A stretch of 64,000 bases of DNA, from NCBI RefSeq assembly GCF_918797505.1, contig NC_092801.1, positions 37,750,517 through 37,814,516 on the forward strand. Reading direction: 5' to 3'. Shown piece after piece: positions 22,101 to 34,100 of this stretch. The translations under genes and the position numbers were made by a program. The stretch comes from Bemisia tabaci (taxonomy: Eukaryota > Arthropoda > Insecta > Hemiptera > Aleyrodidae). Every line of letters begins with the position of its first letter. The first letter of the stretch is position 1. The notes beneath the pieces are model-generated. The model did not search any database, was not told where the DNA came from, and was given only the letters and a program-made list of their open reading frames with translations.

Positions 22101-25100
22101 GATTAAAAGGGAGAAAATTACATGAGGAGGAAATTAAGAAGGGGAAGGAAACAATATGATGATAAAATATATTCTTTTTTGTTTAAGACTTTATTTTCAA
22201 CGAAGTACAATGTTTGGCTACAAGGTACAAACAGTTGACATAGAAAAAAAAAAAAAAAACAGTTAATTAATTTAACTGCCGTCAAGGCTGACAATCAAAA
22301 TTTTTGTCTTCTAGGACAAGCAATAAAAATACTCAGGGAGTTATATAAAGAAATTGAAATGAGTGCAGAATGACAAAATGTAAAAGAGGCTGCAAATCTT
22401 ATCAGAAAAAAGACACAAGTATAAAAAAATCTAATACGTAAGTAAAGAATAGAGTAAAAAAAACCTAATACGTAAGTAAAGAACAGATGTAAAAAAACGT
22501 AATACGTAAGTAAAGAATAGAGATATAAACAGATATAAAATATAAAATAATAAAATATAGAATAATTTGAAAAACCTTTCTCGGGTTCGAATATTTTCCA
22601 GATGTCCGCGACTGAGGTGCTCTCGGAGAATGATCCGAGCGTAGGCTTCGAAAACGAAAGAACCGGAGTGAGGGCTCGTCGAGCCCCTCTTGTTTCAGGC
22701 CCCATGATGGGACAACAAATGATGGTGCAGAGGCCAATGATGCAGAGGCCAATGGTGCAGGGGCCAATGTATGGGCCTAATAAGAGGCCCATGAATAGGA
22801 GGAGGATGAGAAACAAGAATAAAAATAAAATATATAAGTTTGGCAGATTCAAACACAGAGACTCTTCGGGCGAAGTGAGCAAGGATTTTAGCTTTCGCAG
22901 AATTCAATGATCAAGAAGTGAATCGTAGATTAATTATTACTTATAATCAGGGGTGGGACCCGAAATGAATTTCGGAACCGGTTCCAGCAGTGCCAAGATT
23001 TCGGTTCCGGTTCCATTTTGGTTCTAAGGAGCCGCAACTACAAATGAATTCTGAGGAGGGCGGCAAAATTTCATGAAAAATAAACTCTTGAAATTTCACA
23101 TGAAGTACTTCATGAAATTTCAGAAATTTATGAAAGATATTGAAATATACCGGTTCCTTTTTAGGTTTCGTAAAATGTAAAAATTGGGATTTTCTTCTGT
23201 TTTTCGGTGTTTCAGTGCGGGTTGCATATTCTAGCCCCTGAAAAATATGATGTATTTCATAGCCACGTGAAATTTCATGAAATTTCAAATCTTTCATTTC
23301 TTTCTTACGTTTCATGCAACCCTGATTCTGAGTGAGAAATTATAAAAAAAAGATTTATAAAAATGATGATCGCAGGGATTTATTAAAATATTATAAAAAT
23401 GGGAGTATCGCATAGCTATATATCATCTTGTCTCCTTTGAGTAGAATGGCTTTCTGATGACTGGTTTCCGATTCCTCGAAAATGTTTAAATAAATGATTT
23501 TCACAATCTTCTTCAACATACATCGCCCGGCATTTTCTGGACAACGCAAATTTCATTCCATGGACTTAGATATCAGTTGATGCGGAACCCTTTTGAGACC
23601 GAATAGTCATTTCGGTTCCGATTCCGGTAACGGCTCCTCTCAGGTCGTTTATTCGATTTCCGGTTCCAACAAAATATTATGGTTCCGAGGGTTCCGGATT
23701 CCGGTTCCAATTTCGGTTCCCACCCCTGCATAAAATTAAGAAGACAAAAGATGAGAGAATGAGAAACAAAGGCTAAAAAATAATAGAATATCTGGGACGA
23801 TCGAAGGTGGTTTCGACCCGGCTAAGAGACAAAAAAATATAAAAATAAAAAAAAACCATCCGACCCTCCTTTGTGATAATAAGAAGGAGCGGTTATCCTA
23901 TCCTAGCCTAATTTATCCTAGACAGTGGCGTGCGGTGGGTTCAGTGACAGGGCAAGCTGTAGCGTTCGCTATCGGGGGGGGGGGGGGGGTTAACGTAGTC
24001 TCTTTCCCTTCCTCCTCCCCCTAGCCTCCCTAGAAAATTCTTAAAATTTTACAATATATGCTCTGAAATTGTATAGAATTTAAGGGCATTTGCTCCGGAG
24101 GAGCTATTACAACCGCGACGGAAAGAGGGAACAAGATAGCGCATCGGAGGCAGAAGCAGCGCGCTGCGGTGACGGGCCATGAGATGGCCAAGAGAAGCGA
24201 GCTGCTATCGCGCAGCGAAGGGCTCGGACTCGGAACGTACCGCTCCACCCGCCCGCCTTGATTCCGCCGCCGAGCAGGGGCTCTCGGCTCAGCTGATCGC
24301 AAGCGATTCTCCAGCGCATGGGTTGGCCCGTGTTCGGGCCGCGCAGCGCGCTGCGCCACCTCCATCCGCCCTGCCGCTTTCCCACTGCTGTGGCTCTACA
24401 CGTATTTCTGTCTCTCTCTTTTTCTGTTTTTAATGCAATTTACTTACTGAACACCTTTTATAAATTATATTTGCTAAAATGTTCAACATGAAATAGGTGT
24501 AATTTTCTTCTTTCGTTTGAAATCTTTGGGCAAGCAGTGCTTGCCTTGCTTATCCGGACCGCACGCCACTGATCCTAGATAACCTCTCTTGCTTGTCATC
24601 TAATGGAATTCTGATTTTTTTTTTATTTTTACCTTTTTTATATTTGTTTCCTCCGTCGAGAAGGGGGTTGAAGCCATCCAGCCTCTGTTTATTTGGTTTC
24701 AGGCCATTTTGTCAACGATTTTTTGTCCGCGCACCTTTTTTGTCCAGTAGTTTACGCCCACGCGTAAAATAAGCAACGGTGACTTGGTCTAGGCGTTATA
24801 TTTTAGTCGGTAGATAAAATTATAGTGACAATATGGAAATGAGAAATTGAGAGAGAAGGTGTTGTTATGGTTGCTCATTTTCTATAACGTCAAATTTTGA
24901 GCGTTTGGTTGCGCGTACATCTCGCTGCAGCACAATAAAAGCACATAATGTAAAATAAAGTGCTTTGGAAATCATTAAATTTGACACGAAACCACCAATA
25001 TTTAAAAAACACACATTATATTATTATTCTCCTTTGATAAATTCATACATATTTTTTCCCATCAATTTAAATGAGTATAATCAATGCAGAGTGTGCAAAC

Positions 25101-28100
25101 ATTTCAAGACCATGAGTTAAAAAAAACGCTAACTATGCGACTGTAAATATTAAAGCTTAACAGAGCGGAGCGGCGTGCTGCCAGCGCGAGAGGCTCACTG
25201 GCGCCTACAAACCTAAGTGGATACTTCACGCATTGCACAATGCTTGAAGTATCCACTTAGGTTTGTAGGCGCCAATGCGCGTTTCGGGCTGGCCGCCCGC
25301 CCGCCCGCCGTGCGGCGGCGCCTGAAGCAACTATTTCACAACAGAGGTGTTACACAGTATTATACGAAATTGAACGTATTAAGAATGACAGGCATCCTTT
25401 AAAAGTACTGATCTTTCCTCGCAAAATAAATCAAGATACTTATCGTACACTGGAAAAATCTAAGAGCCTTTAGCTGAGGCAAATATAGAGGTTTATCGGG
25501 TTCAGGTATAACAAGGTGGGAATTTCTTGAAAGATAATTAAGTCCTGTTACACAAAAGAGGTGTAGAAAGTTTTAGTGAATTTTGTCTCATGGAATTGAC
25601 GCTTCCCCATTTTTACCAAAACTCTCAACTATATATTATTCTCCGTTGGACCTAACAGACAAAACAAAAAAACAAGCAAACCCTCATTCTTCCAAGACAT
25701 TTTACATTTTCATCCAAAAACGTCGTGAGCAATTGTCGTTTGTATTTACACGTGGGCCAATTAACTTTGGGTCTCAACTGGCACGTGGACCAAAACTCCC
25801 GTGCCGAAAAAACGCGTGGACGTAAATTACTGGAAAAAACAGGTGCGCGGACAATAAATCGTTGACGAAACGTCCTATAACCGTAAATTTTTAGCCTCGG
25901 TTTCCTCTTTTTTGTGTTTTATTTCCTTAAATTATTTGTGCTATTTTTGTGAATCATTCTTAAAATTAAAGGGCTTGGACTTAATAGTTTTTACTACTTC
26001 AATAAATACGTGTTTGAAGTTTCATATTTACATGAATTCTTACGGCGGAAAGAAAGTTGAAACTGACTTTTTGATGCTTAAATATTGGAATTTGGGAACA
26101 AATTCCTCACAGATAATGCATTCGAACTAGTTTTACATAAAATCATTAATACCTCAATTTTTTTATGAACTGCACTTATGCGCCTTGTCCTCCAAGCCCC
26201 TCAATTAAGAAATTAAGATCATGCAATGTCCACTGATGTATAGCAGGCTACAGTGAAAATTTCAGAAACTCAAATAATTAAAAACTTATTTTTTTTTAAC
26301 TTTTAATATCTCGAATCCGTTTTCTTGAATAAAAAAAGAGCGAAGTAAATTCAGAGAAATCCACGAAGTGCACGGTTGGTTCCTTCTCAGACTCCTTCTC
26401 AGTGGAACCAAAACAAAGAAAGGAACCAAATGCACTGCAATCCTGACGGAGTTCTTTCAAGTAGCTAGCGAGCATCAGTGGCTTGACGTGAAACATTGAC
26501 TATCTATTTTATCTCATCTAAAGCTATGATAAAGAATCGATTGCCAAGATACACCCTGATAATCGATTCTTCTCTATAGATTTGAGTGGAAGGTTAATCA
26601 ATTCATCGCAAAGCACAATACACCCTTGACGAGCACACCCCTTGTTTGCCAAAAAACTGGTTCTCTTCTGTTAATCTCCTTCCAATCCCTTAGAATGGAT
26701 AATAAATCAATACATTTTTCTTGAGCTCAACATTTCTTTTTATTTGTTATTGTAACCTTATTGCTTTGCAGCTTTATCAATTTGGTGACTGAATGGTGGC
26801 GGACGGAGCCAGCTGAAAAATGCCTGATCTTTTGAATTTTGCTCTGCTTTTGAAGAACCTACTTGCCGGCAAGGTTGACTTAAGGGTCAGAGTGGCGAGT
26901 CTGATTGTAGGTCAAAAGGTCCCAGGTTCGAATTCTAGTGATGGCAATTCAAATAACTAAATTGAGTAATCGGTCTGCTGGGTCAGATACCTTTTGTTCT
27001 TGGTGACAAGAAGGTTGAATAGCCTAGAGCATGGATGTGTCCCTACCAAATAATTAGCAAAAAAAATCCAATATAAAACAAGTTGGTTTTTGCAATCGCT
27101 AGCGATAGCAATATTCGTCATGGGAACTTTAGCTTCTGGGATATGACAATTTTAAGGTACAGTTCGTTTGCAGTATCTTCAGAATTGAAGGGGCTATGTA
27201 ATTTTGTGTCAACATCTCTTTTTTAACATTTTTAATTTTTTTTTCTTTGCATACAAGAAAGCTGTTATTTACCAATTATTTATTTTCGTTGGATTATACA
27301 TGGTTTTCGGAAGTTAACGCATTTAACTTTCAGTTTCGCTTTTTCGGCGTAAAGTATGATATTTTACTCTACACTTATGCCCGAATACGCATCATAAGTG
27401 ACCTATGTGCCTCCTAAGTTGCCATTTTTTCATTCAAATAGATGTAACTGAAATGTTCGATGTGCACTATACTACTTTCATGTCATTGCTTTATTTATTT
27501 TTTGAAAAAAGAAAATACCATCATTAATTTGGGCGAACAGAGAAAATATACATCAATATTTGGGTCAACATCTCCCTGATTATATAACGGTATATTAGTA
27601 TTTCTGTATCAAAAAACTTAGCTTTTGTCTTCAGAGATACACTGATTCTAGTCCAAGGCAATTTGTTTTATTGAAAAGACAAAAAAAAAATAAAAAAAAA
27701 AAAAAAAAAAAAAAAACAACTGAAATGTTAGACATACTATTTTCATGTCTTTCTATTTGTATCAATAGGTACATCTTGCTTAACTTACGAACGTTGAATG
27801 CAAATAAACTTTATTGAAAAAAAGAAAATAACGTCATTAATTTGGGGAAACATGTGGCTGATAATATGAAGGAGGTATATTCCAGTATTTTTGTTTAACA
27901 TATTAACTCACGAGAAAATGTTCGTACATTTATCATCTAGTATTAATTATTTTTTGATGATTGGTCTAAAACATTCAATGCAACCATTAAAAATTAACTC
28001 CCATCGCCGGGTATCGAACTCCCGATCACCTATTGCCCGCACCTTATCAAAAAATGGAGCGCCTTAGTCAACTAGGCTATCACGGCTCCGCGGCATTCCC

Positions 28101-31100
28101 AGAAAAAATAGCATTTAAAAGACTCGGACGATGGGCGGGACTTATCACAAGAGTTGTCCTTGAGCGATTCGCGTCTTCGTAGCTCCTGAGATATGAGAAA
28201 AATGAGCTAAGCGCCTTTCTCTGTGAGACATTGTTTGCCTATACTATCATGTGTCTCAAGGTTCATCTCACCATGCATTTGCTATCGCGGCAGTAAGCTG
28301 AGGCAATATTTCTGTATTCATGGAATATATCAATCAATCGAGTTCCAATTTTGGCTCATATATCCGTAACGGGTCCTCCAGAGCAGTTTTCCACCTTGCA
28401 CAATAGTTATAATTTCTTTATTTCTATTTGTAAAATTTGAGGTGGGATAATGACGGCTTCTCAAGAGCACCGAGGTAGGCGATCTTTTGCACCAACGAAC
28501 AGAAAACTGATGGCGAAAAATAGCCAATGAAAACCTCCCAAAAAAAAGAATTTGCCTAAAAACGGAACTTCGTGGTTCTGCGCAGATTTACCAGTCAGAC
28601 ACGACCTCTCAAGGTGGAAAAAAACTCGCTGAAAGCGAATTTTAGCAATCAACACAACTTGACGTAGAGACATGATTGGCTAAAAAATACAACGGTTTTT
28701 GATACATCGGATAATCAACCAAAAATCGGAGACTGGGCGAAACGCTCAAGGTCGCAGAGGTATAGGGAATCCCATAGCGAAAGCAACGGAACGATTCTAA
28801 TATCATGGGGAACTCCGTTCCCATGACAAAAAAACACCGCTGGCGCGCTACTTAATTAATAAATTGATAGCTAAACCACGAAACCACGTACCTCCATTCT
28901 GCCGTGCCATGGAAAAGTGCCGTATGAACCTTCAGACGTTGCCAAATTTCCTCCCATAAAAGTATCATATTTTAGGAAAGTTATGAATGTTTTCTCTTGA
29001 AATTTGTAGATGATTTACATCTGGCTGCGAATGAAATTTTCTGCAAAATTGGAGGGAAAATACTTACAAATTTCTCTGTAAAGTCGTATTTTATCAAAGG
29101 AAATTTGGCAACGCCTGAAGGTTGATACGGCGTTCTTCCGTAACACGGCAGCATTGCGGTGTTTAGAAGTCTCCGCTACTATCTTATTTTTTCTCAGGTA
29201 AACAAATCAACTATATAGTTTGACGTTCCTCCGGAATATTCTGCCAATATAGAAGCGAAATCTAGGACATTTTCAAGGAAAGGTTGCCAAAGTTTCCAAA
29301 GTGTTTGACAGTAAGTCAACCACGTTGTAAGATAAGTGGTTTCGCACTTTAGCAATCGATATATGAGGCGTTTTGAAGACAAGGTGCATACAGCTTTGCT
29401 ATTTCGAGGAGTACGTGTTTGAAGTTTCGAAATTACATGGATTCTTATAATGGAAAGAGAAGTTTAACTGACTTTTTGATGCTCAAGAATTGGAGTTTGG
29501 GATCGAATTTTTCCCAGAATTTGCATCGAGACTCGTTATACTCGAAATCAATAATAACTATTTTTTTTTTTCAAAAACTGCTTTTATGCGCCTTATCGTC
29601 CTCCAAGCCCCTTTTATGAGCTTACAATGCGAGATTGCGCTGCTATTGCACATCTGAGATACAGCCACATGAGTAGACCTAATATATAATCGCTTAAATA
29701 TTTCGTTTCGCACTTTCAAAATGTCTGAAGGCCACTCTTCAATGCACCACTTCAGTCTCTCGCGTGATTTCTAAAGTTTCAAAGCATTTGATTTTACGCT
29801 TGTCCAGAAAGGCATGCTATAGGATTGCGCGAATGCCCCCTTTTTACCTTCTTGGAGATGCATAGGATTGCGCGAATTTTTCTGGAACTGAAAACTCACA
29901 TGTTCGCTCAAATATTCAAAATTCAACGAGGAAGCGTCAATCTGGCAACCTTGGTAATTTGTGGTAGATAACTACGTCGCCGAGCAGCACATTCATTCCC
30001 TGTTCATTCCCTTACTCATGGGCATGTCTCTCTTCGATGGATAGTCCTCGCAGCATGAATATCCCCGAGAGCTTTCATAGACATTTAAAAAGTGAAAAAG
30101 TGAACAAGGGGCCTGTGGCCACTACGCGGCCACCAACCATTGAAAAAAACTACACGTAAAAAATCGTAGAACAACCATGTCCAAGTTTTTTAAGAGATAA
30201 ATGGATTCAAAACCCAACGAGTGCATCTGAAAGGAAGCGTATTGCAACGTTATGAAAAACTTTTATGTTTTATTTTTAATAAATGCTTTAAGGAGCAACA
30301 CACAGTTTTTCCGACAAAATTTCCGCGAATTTTCGTAAAATAAAAGTATCGAAAATTTTGACGCGATTTTTTCGTTCGCTCTTTTTTCTTACCATGTAAC
30401 CAAAAAAAAAAAAAAAAAAAAAAAAATTAAATATCATCCGAGTTTCTGAATCGTTACAATGAGGATACATATCTTCTCTTTAACTATGACAAAAACTGGA
30501 GCGAAAATCAAAAATGATGACACGCAGTCCTGCAGCATTCCCACAGTTTTGTAGGCGCTAACATGCATTTTACGCCAACTGACCGACTGTGCTACGTTTG
30601 GCGCAATGCGGGAAGTATTCATGCAGTCTTGCAGGCGCTAATATGGGCTTTTCGCCAAACGCGCTGTTTGGCGCAATGCGTGAAGTATTTCTAAAGTCTT
30701 GCAGGCCCTAATATACGTTTGACGCCGGCCGCACTGAGTTTGACACTCCCTCATCTCATTTAAAACCCCCTGTCGCCACCCTTTCACAGGACGTCCCCTT
30801 CGTCTCCTCCCAGGAGGAACCCAATCAAGCATCTTCTTCTCTCTTCTCTTCTTCTTCTCTCATCCGTCATCCTATGAACATGACCGTACCAGACAAGCTG
30901 ACGTCGAACACGATGTCATTTTCGACTTCCATGATATGACGTACTCTCTCAATAGAGACCCGAATGAAAAAATTGACAAAACCCGTTGTCTCCTAGAAAA
31001 TCCTGCCGAACGCCTCGTTTTCATCACCCCTTGTTCAATTTCTGGATCGCTGACTGATGCCACTTTATGTTTCTCTGTTCGCAGGTGAAACTCGAGGTGG

Positions 31101-34100
31101 TCAGTATTTTCGACCCGAGCAGTAGCGATGAGAACGAGCAGCGTAAAGTGGCACGCAGGAGGCGACGCACCCTCCCATTTTTCCGACCCAGACAATAAAA
31201 CCCGGCAAAATTTTTCCTCTATTTAAAAGTATGTTAAACAATCGATTCTAAATGGAGATGTTGCATGTGTGAGGAATTTGCGATTTGACCATCGATTCAT
31301 ATGAGTAAAAGTTAGCGAGAAACACGATGGTGCCACTGGTTTTCTCTTAAATCAACTCCCAAGCTCAAAAAAACCTCTCAAGTTGAGGCCAAAATGGAGA
31401 GCATATCCCACCCTACCATGAGAGTCCACGTCTACATCAAGACAAACTCTCCATGCGAAGAATGGGAGCAAATACATTAGCAGTGATGCCGTGATTTCAG
31501 TTCTAGAGTCCCCAAATGAAGTGGCAGCACTGTCAATGTATTTGCTCCTTATCTTTGCATGGAGAATTTGTCTTGATGTAGAGGTGGACTCTCAGGGTAG
31601 GGTGGGATATCCCCTCCATTTTGGCCTCAACTTGAGAGCTTGTTCTGAGCTTGGGAGTTGATTTCAGAGAAAACTAGTGGCACCATCGTGTTTCTCGCGA
31701 ACTTTTACATAAGAATCAACAGTCAAATCGCAAATTCCTCACACATACAACATCTCCATTCCCCAGTCCATTCCAGTCTATTCCAGTTTATAATCTTTCC
31801 AATTGATGAGAATGTAATCTTGATTCCCGTTTGTGACATTGTTGAGGCCTAAAATACGGGAACCAATCAGATATGGATTCAAATTGTCTTTACTCTCAGT
31901 ATAAAGGAACTCTAACTGAGAAAAACTTCACCGAGGAAGAAAAACTGGGAGAAAAACCTAAGGAAAAAAAGTTTTGCCAACTCTGAAGAATCGCCACCGG
32001 TGCAACCGGGTGCAATGATTTTAAATTTTCCACCGATTCGACGATTCACGTCGCCTGCGTTTATGGCAGCAGACAGGTTTAAAAAAGTAACTGCACCCGG
32101 TTGCACTATCGCAGGGCCAATTTTGCGTCGCGTAAAGTCTATGGAAACGTACATCTAGACGTAATTAGCTATAGTTTGGGCTTGAACTCAGACATGTAGA
32201 TTAAGTTCACACTTGTTCAAACAGATGTCTGTAAACAGTCTGGTGAATCGATACGGGTTTAACGATCTTTAATAAATACATGCACCCAATAACTTTGTAT
32301 GCCAACATTTCTACGATGTTTCCTCAGAAAATAAACTGCGATAAACGGTGTACTCCGATGTAATTAGGCTGCAACTACCGGTGCCAAAAAACCTTCCGCA
32401 AAGATATTAGGCTGGGAGGTCTCGTTACGACGGTTATTACCATATGCGAGAACATTGGTGTATTTGACATATAAACATATCGCCTGCCATAAAAGGAAAG
32501 TTTACCCATTAAGCCCTTCCATTTATAAGAAATGAACGAAAAAATTATGGAAGAACAAACATGAATGTGGTTTATTAAATTTAACGTCCGCCGCCGCGCC
32601 GCGCTGACCGCATTGTGTTTGGCGCAGTGCGTGAAGTATTCCTGCAGTCTTGTAGGCACTATGCGTTTCACGCCAACCGCTGCTGAGCGCACTGTTTTTG
32701 ACGCAATGCGTGAAGTATTCACGCGGTCTTGTAGGCGCTAATACGTTTTACATGCCGACCGCTGCGCCGAGGGTTTCTCCTTTTCATCTCAAGTCCTCGC
32801 CATCAATGCTCTCTGCGCCGCGCCGCTCCAGACCAAATTGCGTGTTTGGTTTCTCTCTGAACTCGACTAATTAAAAGAGGTGTCTCTTGTATCACCGAAA
32901 GACGACAAATTTAGAAATTACTATACTCTCAGGAAATGAGAGATTTTGTCGGCTTCTCCCATTAGCAATTTTTTTTTCTGAATCTGATTTTTTTTACACC
33001 TACATTTAAAAAAAAAAAATCCAAAATTTGCCGCTCCCTAAATTTGCCGCCATGGGCCGCGGCCCATGCGGCCACCCCCTAAATCTGGCTCTGATACATG
33101 GTGCCTGAATTTAAAATTCACGTAAAACACGCCACGAAACTTACTGAAATTAACTCCTGACTAGGATATGTAACATTGCATGAATTCAAACTTCCCGCTC
33201 ATGAAAAGACAAAAGTTTAACAGCGCGAATCGCATCACGCATACAACGTTGTCGTTCAGTCTTAGCGGTATGAAAATCTCGATGTTTCAGCTCAGCTGTT
33301 GCATGTTGTTAACACATTAAAAACAAAAGTGTGGAATGGACATAGCTCGTTGTAAAACTTGCCAAAACCGTTGTAGCTCGAGATTTGATTCAAATAGATC
33401 GCTGTTCTTCTTGTGAGGGGGAGTTAGAATTTCCCGTGACCGATGTAATTAAAAACTTTAATGTCTTGCTTAGGAGTTGCTTTCAGTAATTTTCGTTGCA
33501 CGGTTCCGATGCGATATGTCGCATGTCGCTCTGACACAACAAATAGCGTCCGTCGAGTCACCTTAAGAACGAGCGAAATATAGTAGCTCCTTATTGGAAA
33601 ATTTAGTCCAATTCTGCTTGAATTCATCCAACTTCGGTGAGTGGATCATGGATTTGACTGAAGGGTGGTTGTCTTGAAATAATGATAATTAGAGTCCCTA
33701 ATAGGGAAAGGATAAATAGGTCCCTAATAGGGCATGTATAGAGTGAGTTAAGACAACGCGGCTCGTGGAGGTCTCAAACGGGAATAAAGATTACACCAAT
33801 TTGACGTTTTTGTAATCTTTGATCAACCCATTCCCGAATTTTTATTTCCGTTCCCTCTCTCATTCCATTTAGTTCCTTGCCGTGCCCCCAACGTTCCGGT
33901 CCATTCCAGTTTATAATCTTTGCAATTGGTGAAACTGTAATTCTTATTCCCGTTTGTGACACCATCGTGTTTCTCGCGAACTTTTACATTAGAATCAACA
34001 TTACATTATAATTACATTATAATCTTTGCAATTGGTGAAACTGTAATTCTTATTCCCGTTTGTGGCACCATCGTGTTTCTCGCGAACTTTTACATTAGAA

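Noticed and set aside
22295..22882. 195-residue minus-strand ORF, hydrophobic
   Set aside because: It is the shadow of the AT-rich intron and of exon a of the unknown gene on the plus strand; its start is not supported and the Leu/Phe/Tyr richness reflects composition.
26779..26802. Possible fourth last exon of the unknown gene after 'attgctttgcag' (LYQFGD then stop)
   Set aside because: Only six codons; too short to distinguish from a chance acceptor.
27986..28092. Functional tRNA gene
   Set aside because: The A- and B-box-like motifs are present but arms do not pair cleanly and no terminator follows.
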